Position numbers and translations under genes: made by a program
Notes under the pieces: model-generated
Told to the model about the DNA's origin: nothing
Databases searched by the model: none
What the model saw: only the letters and a program-made list of their open reading frames with translations
From: Daldinia sp. FL1419
Taxonomy: Eukaryota; Ascomycota; Sordariomycetes; Xylariales; Hypoxylaceae
Length of the DNA: 64,000 nt
Assembly: GCA_025201765.1 (NCBI GenBank)
Contig: MU623349.1
Location: forward strand, 186,001-250,000
Reading direction: 5' to 3'
Part shown: positions 55,543-64,000 of the stretch, in pieces
Position numbering within the stretch: the first letter of the stretch is position 1
How the letters are laid out: every line of letters begins with the position of its first letter

Positions 55543-56754
55543 CTTGGTATTTTGACGAGCAACGTATTGTTGAGGGTATTGCTCTTGTGAGTACTGAGCG
55601 TATTCTTGTTCTGGGGAGTGGAATGATTGATTAGAGGGGATTTGCCGGAAGCCTGCTGAATCCCCAGCTAGAAAGGACGGAGAGGTTTGTCCGAACGCCA
55701 GATTGTTGGTACTGGACTCCTCGAAAAATGAGGAGTCGGACAAATAGTGAGCGCGAATAGGATATGGGAAATGATCGAAAGGTTTATTGGTGATGATATT
55801 ATTACGATTCGGTCGATGATTTCAATTCGCTTAATCGTCAACCTGTTTATCCTCTAGTGAATTTTTTTCTCTCCTTCCACTGCCTCAAGCAATGCGAATA
55901 ACACCCTAGCGGGGCTGAGCACCGAGTAATGAAAAAGTAACAAAGGAGGTCAGTTAGTAACAAATCAATCTCGACGTTAGTAGAGGCTATCAACGCCAAT
56001 CTACGGAAACGTCGCGATGTGATGCGGATAGATGAACAATCGATGGACGAGGATTGATTTATTGTTTGCGAAGCCAACAGAAGTTTGGACGTGCTGAACT
56101 GCCTGAAACAGATTGATGAGTTTGATCCGTGACGAGGGTGAATGAAGCAGGGGGTTGTATTCGGTTCTGTCCGCGGCCTAGACTGGCAGTCCGGGTTGCT
56201 TGGCGGGCTCTATGTGTCTTGAATATGCGCGCGAAAAGGGAATCTCTTGGGAATTATTCGGTGCTTCTTGTCACAAGTCGCACTTCGAAGGATCGGCTCC
56301 TGGTTTTCGACGAGTCCAAGTCGGAAGACAAGGTCTCAGCGAGCGGCAAAAAAGAAAGAAAAAATAAAAATAAGAAGCCGAGTTTAGATGCTTCGCATCG
56401 TGGGTTTTTACAGGCTTGCAGCTAATAAATTCGGAGTCGTTTGCTGCTTTTGAATAAACGAGGCGCAGTTTGAGACCAAGACGGAAAAAGAAGGAAACCC
56501 AATAAATCCGTGAATGAAGTGAGAGAACAGTCTCTTGAGGGAAAAATGATGCGACTATACCGTTGTTGTTTTTTGTTTTTGTTTAACTTGTTGAATAGTT
56601 GAAAGGGATGAGAAATTGAGAATTTTTGGAACGGTTATTCGGATTGAATTGTCAGATGTTTCTTTTACTGAACGGGTAGACGGACGGGGTTACGCGGATC
56701 AACAGCTGTAATTCAATTCGAATTTCGAATGGGCTGTGCTAATGTTTGACTCGA
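55543..56754 (-). promoter_or_regulatory. Long ATG-depleted 5' leader of the UPF0658 gene
   Basis: Read on the minus strand, no ATG occurs from 56395 down to the start at 55542 (over 850 nt), and only one (56398-56396) in the whole 1.2 kb. The plus strand of the same stretch has many ATGs. This fits a long transcribed leader under selection against upstream start codons. Introns within the leader are possible. Confidence 0.55.
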
Positions 56755-58687
56755 CATTTGGTACTTGGTAGTTGGGGCTGTCTTTTTTTACGGGGGCAGG
56801 CCATGCGCTAGCAGTGGGGATGCTGGGATATAGGACTTTTTTCGGTACCTTTTGTTAGTGACAATTGTTAGTGAACCTGCTAAAAAATTAGTATCGTGCT
56901 AGCGAACTCTACCTCTTTTACATAGAGATTTCCATTCTTCGGGAGAGGGCATGCTATGCATCTCGAACCATCTTTCGCCCTACCTTTGCTATTCGAACCT
57001 CCTAGGTTAGGTAGCATATAAGAGGTACCTAAGTATGTTCGATACGAAAAATGCGCATACATATATGAGACGTTTGTACGTATGTTGAATGCGACGCTGG
57101 ACATGAGATCTATTCTCTACGCATATGCTATGTACGATATGCAGTGGTGAATACTGCCTACATATGATACCTAGGTAGGTACCTAGGTAGGTAGGTATCT
57201 ATCTGTTGGTATTGTACTTTGACGGTCGTATCTAATCCTAGTCACTCAAGAACGCCTCGACTTCGTATTATGAGTCTGTGTACCTTAGGTACTTGGCCGG
57301 ATTTTTGGCATTCAGAGTACGGTCTAAGGATTGTATGCATGGTAAAAATGTAGAACCATCAGTTCGACCGGTTTACCGGTTTATTCCTGTTTGGTTTGAA
57401 TGAACCTTACACGCAATCGTACCTACCTACCTACCTCTAGGTACCTAGGCAATCAGGGACTGGCTCGTTTTGTGCGATGCGATACATACCTCCTAGGTTG
57501 CGTCTCCATCCTGTCAAACCCCCAGTGAAAAGGACCCTTATGCAGCAGGTTATTTACAAATCGGTGCAATCTGGGTTGTCCCAGCAGGCCAGCAGGTCCA
57601 GATGCAAAGATGCAAAGATGCACAAGGGACTTTCAGCCTAGCAGAGTTCCACTTCGCAGAATGATCCATGGAAATTTGAGGTGGACAGGGTTAGAGAGAA
57701 ATGCCAAGATAGCTCAGCCCCTTAGATGGTCAATGTTGATCATCAGGCTACTTGATGTCTCCATCCTGCCGAGTAAATTGTAGGCTATTACAATCGTTGT
57801 GAAGACTTTAAAATGTTACTCCTTGAAAGACTACGCATTTGATACTGCAAATGTGTTTGCGATGCAACTTTTTTTTCTTGAAAGTTCAAAGTTGGTAAGT
57901 GTGTAAGGAGAAACAATAGTTAGTATATACCATAACAAGCTATAACTGACTGAATTTATTAAACTCTGAAACAAAACTCCACCTCACCATTCGGCCTTTT
58001 GCATTCCCTCACGTTGATTACGTACATATGTACCTATCTTAAGGTACTTATCCTTGCTCAATGCTCTCGAGCACAGTTATCGTAAGGAATTTGATTATCC
58101 ACAACTCAATTTCTGTAATTTGTGATAAGCAAATATCTGAGGTTGGTTACACTGTGGTGGTCCAATACACAAGAACTGGCCCGGGGATAGGATTAGATCT
58201 GATTGGATTATTTACTGACAATCAATGAGCTGGAATCACTTAGGTACTTGCCTGGGAGGTACCTGTGTAAAAGCGTCTGAACACTTTGCGCAGTTAAAAG
58301 TCGGAACTCAGCCTCGACCGATCTTGCACCGCCACGGGCTACCTCCTGCGTGAACTGCGTGACCGCCAAAGCTGTTCGTTCATATGTAGTACGTAGTAGC
58401 TTCCAAGTTCCCACCCGTTAAACCCCATAATTAGTTAATCGATTTAGTGAATGCCCCACATCTAGTGCAGCTGCAGAGCTGGTGGTAGACGCGCACCCGC
58501 GCATTCAACGCAACTACGCAACTACGCAACTACGCAACTACGCAACTACGCAACTACGTCAAAAAAAGAAAATACTGAAGCTCTCAAAGTTACCTAAACA
58601 CGCGATTCGATTCATTCGATTCGACATCTAAACAAAGATCGCCTATAACCATACTCTACAATCGTAGCGCTTCAATCTTATTCCAAT
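56755..58687. other. Intergenic region
   Basis: 1.9 kb with no supportable gene. Dense TACCTAGGTAGG palindrome clusters lie at 57167-57203 and 57421-57449. A small GATGCAAA repeat lies at 57601-57622. The right end holds the PPP4R2 promoter with an octamer tandem repeat (listed separately). Confidence 0.4.
58510..58557 (+). repeat. Six perfect tandem copies of an octamer
   Basis: GCAACTAC is repeated six times without change from 58510 to 58557, 131 bases before the PPP4R2 start codon, so in its promoter or leader. Confidence 0.95.
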
Positions 58688-60586
58688 ATGATGGATATTG
58701 ACGAGGAGGATGTCTTGCGCGCAATCGCGAATGGCGGTCCTGTTGACTAGTAAGCATATTATCAATGGTTTTTTTGTTTTTTTCCCCTTTGCTTGTTTAT
58801 TTGTTTGGCTTCGAGATGAGGTTGTCTTACCATCGAGAACAGTTCCATATGGCCAGCTCTATTATCGGAAATAGTGTCAAGAATCGACAAGGTTGGTGTG
58901 ATATATAAACACCTTGGGTGACGATTTATTAACCCTGGACAATAGATCACATATCATGAGTTCCCGATACCTAGTCTGCCACCCCCGCCGGCGGCTACTA
59001 CTATTCCATCGTCGCTATCACATCCACCCTTAGCCCGACGTCATTCAGAGCCTACAGAGAATTTCTTGTCGCCGTTGCCTTCTTCACCTATAGAGCCCCC
59101 GAGCTCAGCATCTTCTCAAGATAATAAAGAGAATTCCCCCATCGCGCAGCGGGTAAACCCACCGCCCACATCGGCTCCGGCCTCTTCCATAGCCCTCCCC
59201 TCGCGCACGCTACCACCCCAGATCAGCTCTATGCTTACCGAGATAACCTCTACTCTGAAATCTACGTTTCCTAAGTACCCCCCACACACTATACAACGCT
59301 TATCGGAGCTTGTCTTATCACCTAGACACCACTACCGTACACTGCCGACCTATCTTCATGCTCTCGACAGAGTTGTTCATGTCACCTCGGGTCTTAACAT
59401 TTATCCGCTCCCTCCGGCGATACCGGATATGAAAACGGCATCGCTATTATCAAATGGAATATCTGATGCTATGGCTGCAGCTTCCCCGTCGCCCTTTGCC
59501 ACACCCGGTAGCGACGAGGCACTAGGAGGTGCCCTCTTGACACCTATTCCTTGGCTTCAACCGAACCAGCATGGAATTGGTGGGCCCTCGCAATCTTCTT
59601 TGGGAACGCCGGGAACTAGAAGTCCCGATAGTCGGAATAGCGGAGTGGGCTCGATGGGAGGCGATCTTGAAGGTGAGGTACGCACGGAGAGTACAGAGAC
59701 CATTGACGGACCCAACGGCGTCGGTAGTATCGAAACGGTGTCGGTGTCAGTGAATGGTATCCCCTCGATGGGTGCTCGTGGTATAGGTGTGACCCAGGGC
59801 GAGTTGCTTAGACAGGAACAACGTGCCGGCGTGGTCCCAGTTAGCCAGCTTGTGCCCAGCCATCACGTACATAGCGGGAACCCGCATGCTCAAGTCCACC
59901 GGCGTGCGTCCGCTTCCTCGAGCACCGAGTCTTCACAAAATGTCGCAACGGCGAATTCTTCGTCCACTAGCCCCGAGGCCGAGAGGAAGTCCCAATCTCC
60001 CCCAAACACAGATACACCTGCCTCTACTAGTGGTAATGCCACCTCCACCGCCGACGCCGACGCTCCGGTGGGTTCAGTAACCGGCACTGACGAGGAGAAA
60101 CCTCACGCGCGGGGACCCGAGGAAATTGGACCGGAAGATATGGGTCCACAACACGGCAATACAAGCCCAGGTAGCACTACGATCGGCGGCCCTGGAGGTG
60201 TTGAGATGCAGGGTATTGACGTCGAAGCGGCGGTCGGCCGAAAAGCAGCCGGAGGTCGTGGAAGCAGCAAGAGTCCCCCGAAGACCGACGCCCCAGGCGA
60301 TAAAATGGACGTTGAGACACCGGAAAGCGAGGCTAGCGATCGGGAATCGAAACGCGAGGCGGAGGGTGAGCCCGAGGGCGCTGCGGGGACGAAGAAACTT
60401 AGGGAAGATAGGGAACCTACATCGACGGCGGCCGGAGAAGCTGATGCTATGGATACGTCTGCTGATGGTAAGGAAGGACCGAAAGGGGAGCCGGTAAGCG
60501 CCTAGGTAAGGCTTCCTAATCTCCGCAAATGGCTATCCTCACAGAGCCAGGAGGAGGAGAAGGAGGAGGATGACTTCATAGTCTAG
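58688..60586 (+). CDS. PPP4R2/Psy4-like regulatory subunit of protein phosphatase 4
   Basis: Exons 58688-58749, 58975-60493 and 60545-60586 give 540 aa. PP4 with its R2 subunit dephosphorylates DNA-damage marks such as gamma-H2A and acts in checkpoint recovery in the nucleus. The core is near residues 75-145: SMLTEITSTLKSTFPKYPPH, IQRLSELVLSPRHHYRTLPT and YLHALDRVVHVTSG, the PPP4R2 pattern. Exon 1 encodes MMDIDEEDVLRAIANGGPVD. The rest is long and disordered, acidic toward the end. The last intron (GTAAGC, branch CCTAATC, TCACAG) replaces a stop nine bases on with the tail SQEEEKEEDDFIV. The exon 2 acceptor is less sure: CTAG at 58971-58974 keeps frame, while an earlier AATAG would give an immediate stop. 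Confidence 0.75.
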
Positions 60587-61214
60587 ACGAATCACAGCTG
60601 TTGGCGACTGGTATAGTGGCCTAAGACAGACAAAAACGAGCGAAAAGTAGGACCGAATTCCATAGGTTAGGGTTAATCGGTACTGGCTAGGGAGAAGGGA
60701 ACGGAACGGTATTATGTATTTGGTTTTTTTTTTTTTTTTCGTTCGGTCTTGGGGGCTTTGGAGCTTCTGACTTGATACCAGACGGAGGCGGATTACGGAA
60801 CCATAGGGGACGGAAGTAGAGTCGTTTTCTACTGTGGTGTAGGATACGTACGAATGGATGCTGCAACATTGTTACAACCATAGCTAGTTCATTTTACGAA
60901 CCATTAGGCGAAGACTTCATTGCGTCGGTTGGCATTAACTACTACGAGATACGAGTATGCATACGTGGTGATATTTTTACGTCGGCTACCTAAATGCATA
61001 TCAACGCATAAATTGCTCACTCAGATTCATGTCACATCGAGGTTTTACTTAGTGAAAGTAGCTGAACATTGACGAGCATGGTACATGACTCCGTAATACA
61101 TTACGAGACTCTAATCTCTTTACGCAACGCCAGCAAAACCCCATCTTAGCATCACCTAGGTCCAAAGCGCCATTGTTTACTAAACCGAGTCATTCCCTTA
61201 GATATTTTTCCACC
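60587..61214. other. Convergent intergenic region PPP4R2 / RAD50
   Basis: 628 bases of 3' flanks. A T-run lies at 60725-60739. Nothing else seen. Confidence 0.4.
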
Positions 61215-64000
61215 TTAAAGGACGGTAGAAATGCTCTCGCGCTCGATAACGCTGTTCTGCTTGTCATCACGCTTTACGCGGTAAAAGTAGTCGCAAAAGT
61301 CCGAGCAGCGCATATGTCGGAGGAACTCTTCGTCGTGTGTGATGACGATGAGTTGGAAATTGGCCTGTGCCTTTCGGGCTTTGATGATAGCGTGTAAACT
61401 CTCAGCCAAGCTACGAATATTGTCGCGGTCGAGGTTGGTCGTGGGTTCATCCAGGGCGATCAGTCCGCAGCCGATACCGAACGACTCGGCCAGTGCCAAG
61501 CGGATGATGATACTTGCTAGTACTTTCTGTCCGGCCGAGCATCTTCCTCGCATGTCCATTTCGGTATCTTGCTTTACCATGCAAACACGGTAGTTGTACG
61601 AACTACGGCCAGTCGTAACCTCGCTATCCGATTTGATTAGGATCGTATCTATGTCGGTACCCTGATATGTGCTCTGCCACAGCTCGCCCGCGATTCGGTT
61701 CACTTCCTCCATCTTGAGTGCATGGTAACGCATGATTGCATTGCTGAGTGCTGTGCCGTACTTGCCCAAATCCTCAATCGCTGCTTTGGTTGTCTCTACC
61801 TTGATATGTGTCTCGCGATACTTTTCTTTTGCCATTTTATAATCGGTCTCCCACTCAGCTAGTAGACGCTCTAGCTCGCTATCCTTGCTCAGCATTGTTC
61901 CTTTTATAGAACTTATATTCGCGTTCAACAGATGGCTTCGCGATTCCCAGTGTTTGGCTTCCGCGTCGAGCCGTTCGTAGTCTTCGTTAGCATTGCGAGA
62001 TTCGAGCTCTTCGATCTCTCGTTTGAACTTTTCGATCTCTCGAAGAGTCTTACGGTAGGTAAGATTATCCATAATGTTCTTCTTCCTCAACTCACTGTTG
62101 CTAACTTCTTCCTTGATTTTGTTAGTTCGGGCCGTTAGATCATTCATATCCTTCTCGATGCGCTTAATGACTTTGTCGAGCGACTGAATTTGTCGCTCGT
62201 TGGCAGCGAGGAGTGCTGGTCCGCCGCGATCCAGATAGTCTTGTATGTCGCTGTTAACTAACTTGAGTTTATTTACCGATGCCGCAAGTCCGTCGCGTTC
62301 GTCGGCAACCTTTTTCTCTTTCGCACGCCCCCTCTGTTGCGTGTCATCTCGGATAGCCTTGGCTTTAGAAATTTCGGGTTCTATTAGCCCTATCTCTTTA
62401 TCCGCTTCTTGGATGACTTCTTTTTGCTTATTCATGTCATCTTTCTGAGCTTGAATCTGGTCTTGGAAATTCTTCTTCCGCTCAAGCTGCCGACCAGCGT
62501 CGCTAATTCTATTGCTTAGTCGACTCCGCTCAAGTTCAAGCGAACTAATTAGGTCCCGCATGCGTTGTCTATCGCCTGACAGTTGAGAGCAACTGTGTTT
62601 TACTCCTTTCATTTGCTCGGCGCATTTGTCTTGCAGTTCATGGATCTCGTGGGTGCTTCGGACTGCACCGCTGGATTGTTGTTGAGACATTATACTCTCC
62701 ACTTGAGCTTCGGCTTCTTCAATCTCTCGGTGCGTTTGAGAGATATTGTGTACTGTCTTGCTCATCGACTCGAGGTCTTGCTTTTCTTCTAATCTTCCTC
62801 GGACGATCTCATCCATCTCCTCAACACTTTGCACCAATCCCTCTTCTCTTTCCTTGGCCACTCGGATCTCCCTGTCAGTCTCGTCCTTTTCCGACATTAG
62901 TCTAGCGTATGTTTCGCTTTGAGGGCGAACAGCTCGAAGATTTCCTAATAACTCCTCGCACTCAGCCAGCTCAGTTTGCATTTCCTCTTTCTTAGTTTCC
63001 CCAAGCGCTTCTTTGATTTTCTTAACTAAGCGCGACTTCTCATTTACATCAACAAAAGTGCGATCGCAGAGTTTACACCTATTGTGTTTATTCAACACTT
63101 TTTGGCATTCTAGATAATAGTCCTTAAAGTGTTCGAAGAGAGCTAAATCCTTTTCCAGGGTGAGGATCTCTTCTTCAAGGCGCTCAATCTCTTGAGGTAG
63201 CTTATCAACGCTCGGCTCGGACGTAGAATCTGCTGCCTTGAGCGCGTTAAGTACCGCCAATTTGCATCTTTCCATCTCTTCATTGTGTTTTCTCGCCGTC
63301 GCTTGTGAACTGGAAAGGGTATATTGCACCTGCTTAAGTTGCTGGACAGTATCGTCACGCTTTCGAACTGACTCGTCGTAGGCTTGTGTCTTTAGTTGCA
63401 AAGCATTCTGAAACTCGCGGTTAATAGTAGAAGGCTCCCACGAGCTGCTGACCATGCTAGATATTTTATCACTCCAGGTGCCGGTCAGAGTATCTAGTTT
63501 CTTCTTCTTATCAGCCAACTCCATCTTGCGAACGTCTAATTGCGCTCGATCAGCGAGGAGTTTAGTGGATTCCATGAGCTCAAACTTGAGTTTATTATTC
63601 TCGGCCTCCAGTTGTTGCAGCTTGCTCTCCTCCTGCTGTAATCTCGTATCGAAACCAGCCTTTTGCAATTCCTGGGTAGCCTGTCCAAGCCGTTGCTCCA
63701 CATCCTTAAAAGATGCGTCAAGTAACGCCTTACTACCTTCGTCAACTTCTACTGAGCTGAGGTCTTTTTGTAGAGCCGCAATCCGTTTCTCTATCTTTCC
63801 AATCGCTTGCCTCGCGAAGACGCGGTTCTGTGTATGGCGAGCTTTCTGATTATCCAGGTCGCCAATGGCAGCCCTCTTTTTTTCGAGCTCGTCGGCATTT
63901 TCTGACTGCAAACTCTCAAATTCCCGCTTCTTGTCTGCTAGGAGGGTCTGGATCCGTTCCTGGAACGTTTGAACTTTGTGGTCGTCTAGATCCCCATCGA
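61215..64000 (-). CDS. RAD50: Rad50, partial (C-terminal about 928 residues)
   Basis: The frame is open from the stop at 61215 to the window edge, so the N-terminal Walker A part (roughly the first 380 residues of a usual 1310) is missing. Rad50 is the SMC-like ATPase of the Mre11-Rad50-Nbs1/Xrs2 complex in double-strand break repair and telomere upkeep. Visible in order: coiled coil; the zinc hook near 63080-63060 with HNRCKLCDRTF (CxxC); a second long coiled coil; and the C-terminal ATPase lobe with RGRCSAGQKVLASIIIRLAL (signature motif), LIALDEPTTNLD (Walker B) and VITHDEEFL (His switch). No intron is needed in this part. It converges on PPP4R2. Confidence 0.96.
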   Translation of the reverse strand, partial: DGDLDDHKVQTFQERIQTLLADKKREFESLQSENADELEKKRAAIGDLDNQKARHTQNRVFARQAIGKIEKRIAALQKDLSSVEVDEGSKALLDASFKDVEQRLGQATQELQKAGFDTRLQQEESKLQQLEAENNKLKFELMESTKLLADRAQLDVRKMELADKKKKLDTLTGTWSDKISSMVSSSWEPSTINREFQNALQLKTQAYDESVRKRDDTVQQLKQVQYTLSSSQATARKHNEEMERCKLAVLNALKAADSTSEPSVDKLPQEIERLEEEILTLEKDLALFEHFKDYYLECQKVLNKHNRCKLCDRTFVDVNEKSRLVKKIKEALGETKKEEMQTELAECEELLGNLRAVRPQSETYARLMSEKDETDREIRVAKEREEGLVQSVEEMDEIVRGRLEEKQDLESMSKTVHNISQTHREIEEAEAQVESIMSQQQSSGAVRSTHEIHELQDKCAEQMKGVKHSCSQLSGDRQRMRDLISSLELERSRLSNRISDAGRQLERKKNFQDQIQAQKDDMNKQKEVIQEADKEIGLIEPEISKAKAIRDDTQQRGRAKEKKVADERDGLAASVNKLKLVNSDIQDYLDRGGPALLAANERQIQSLDKVIKRIEKDMNDLTARTNKIKEEVSNSELRKKNIMDNLTYRKTLREIEKFKREIEELESRNANEDYERLDAEAKHWESRSHLLNANISSIKGTMLSKDSELERLLAEWETDYKMAKEKYRETHIKVETTKAAIEDLGKYGTALSNAIMRYHALKMEEVNRIAGELWQSTYQGTDIDTILIKSDSEVTTGRSSYNYRVCMVKQDTEMDMRGRCSAGQKVLASIIIRLALAESFGIGCGLIALDEPTTNLDRDNIRSLAESLHAIIKARKAQANFQLIVITHDEEFLRHMRCSDFCDYFYRVKRDDKQNSVIERESISTVL

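Noticed and set aside
58208..58414. 68-codon minus-strand frame with protein-like segment
   Set aside because: No ATG start and no recognised family; isolated within promoter-like DNA.

Overview
The window is a piece of a filamentous ascomycete (Pezizomycotina) nuclear chromosome, most likely Sordariomycetes. The grounds are compact genes with 50-130 nt introns (GTAAGT-like donors, CTAAC-type branch points), families such as LMBD1-like transporter, Mdm38, Vps8, Rmd5, Psy4/PPP4R2, a fungal wax-synthase-like acyltransferase and an STB6-like protein, and many TACCTAGGTA-type palindromes between genes. The class assignment is an inference from style. I recognised no tRNA, rRNA or CRISPR.

Layout. 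1-3 kb: a partial open frame at the edge, a coding-like relic, and an F-box gene. 3.8-14.7 kb: housekeeping genes in divergent/convergent arrangement: LMBD1-like lysosomal membrane protein, an ANCHR-like protein with two MIM1 motifs, a secreted Gly/Ser-rich protein, a TDG/Mug-type DNA glycosylase and UDP-N-acetylglucosamine pyrophosphorylase. 15-19.3 kb: accessory patch with a five-exon short-chain dehydrogenase, a three-exon wax-synthase-like acyltransferase, an unassigned coding-like fragment and a truncated F-box gene ending in a perfect hairpin. 19.7-20.7 kb: a six-exon cyclophilin of the PPIH/Cyp3 type. 20.7-24.6 kb: gene-poor, with remnants of a membrane protein. 24.6-34.6 kb: RING-H2 membrane protein, GPALPP1/DUF3752 protein, a 519 bp Mutator-type MITE with 9 bp target duplication, and VPS8. 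36.2-49.2 kb: secreted cysteine-motif protein, MDM38/LETM1, STB6-like protein and RMD5. 49.2-54.3 kb: gene desert containing a 2.6 kb extremely AT-rich, apparently RIP-mutated DNA transposon relic with TA-flanked inverted repeats. 54.3-64 kb: UPF0658-type Golgi membrane protein with a long ATG-depleted leader, PPP4R2/Psy4, and the C-terminal two thirds of RAD50 running off the right edge.

Most genes are unrelated housekeeping functions (endolysosomal traffic: LMBD1-like, VPS8; genome maintenance: TDG, PPP4R2, RAD50; ubiquitin: RMD5, RING; mitochondria: MDM38; cell wall precursor: UAP1). The only candidate functional group is the SDR plus acyltransferase pair. I did not find a convincing new multi-gene system; the best leads are the ATG-free leader, the two transposon relics, the double MIM1 protein and the accessory patch at 15-19 kb. 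Many exon joins were worked out by hand from splice signals and reading frame, and are stated in each entry.
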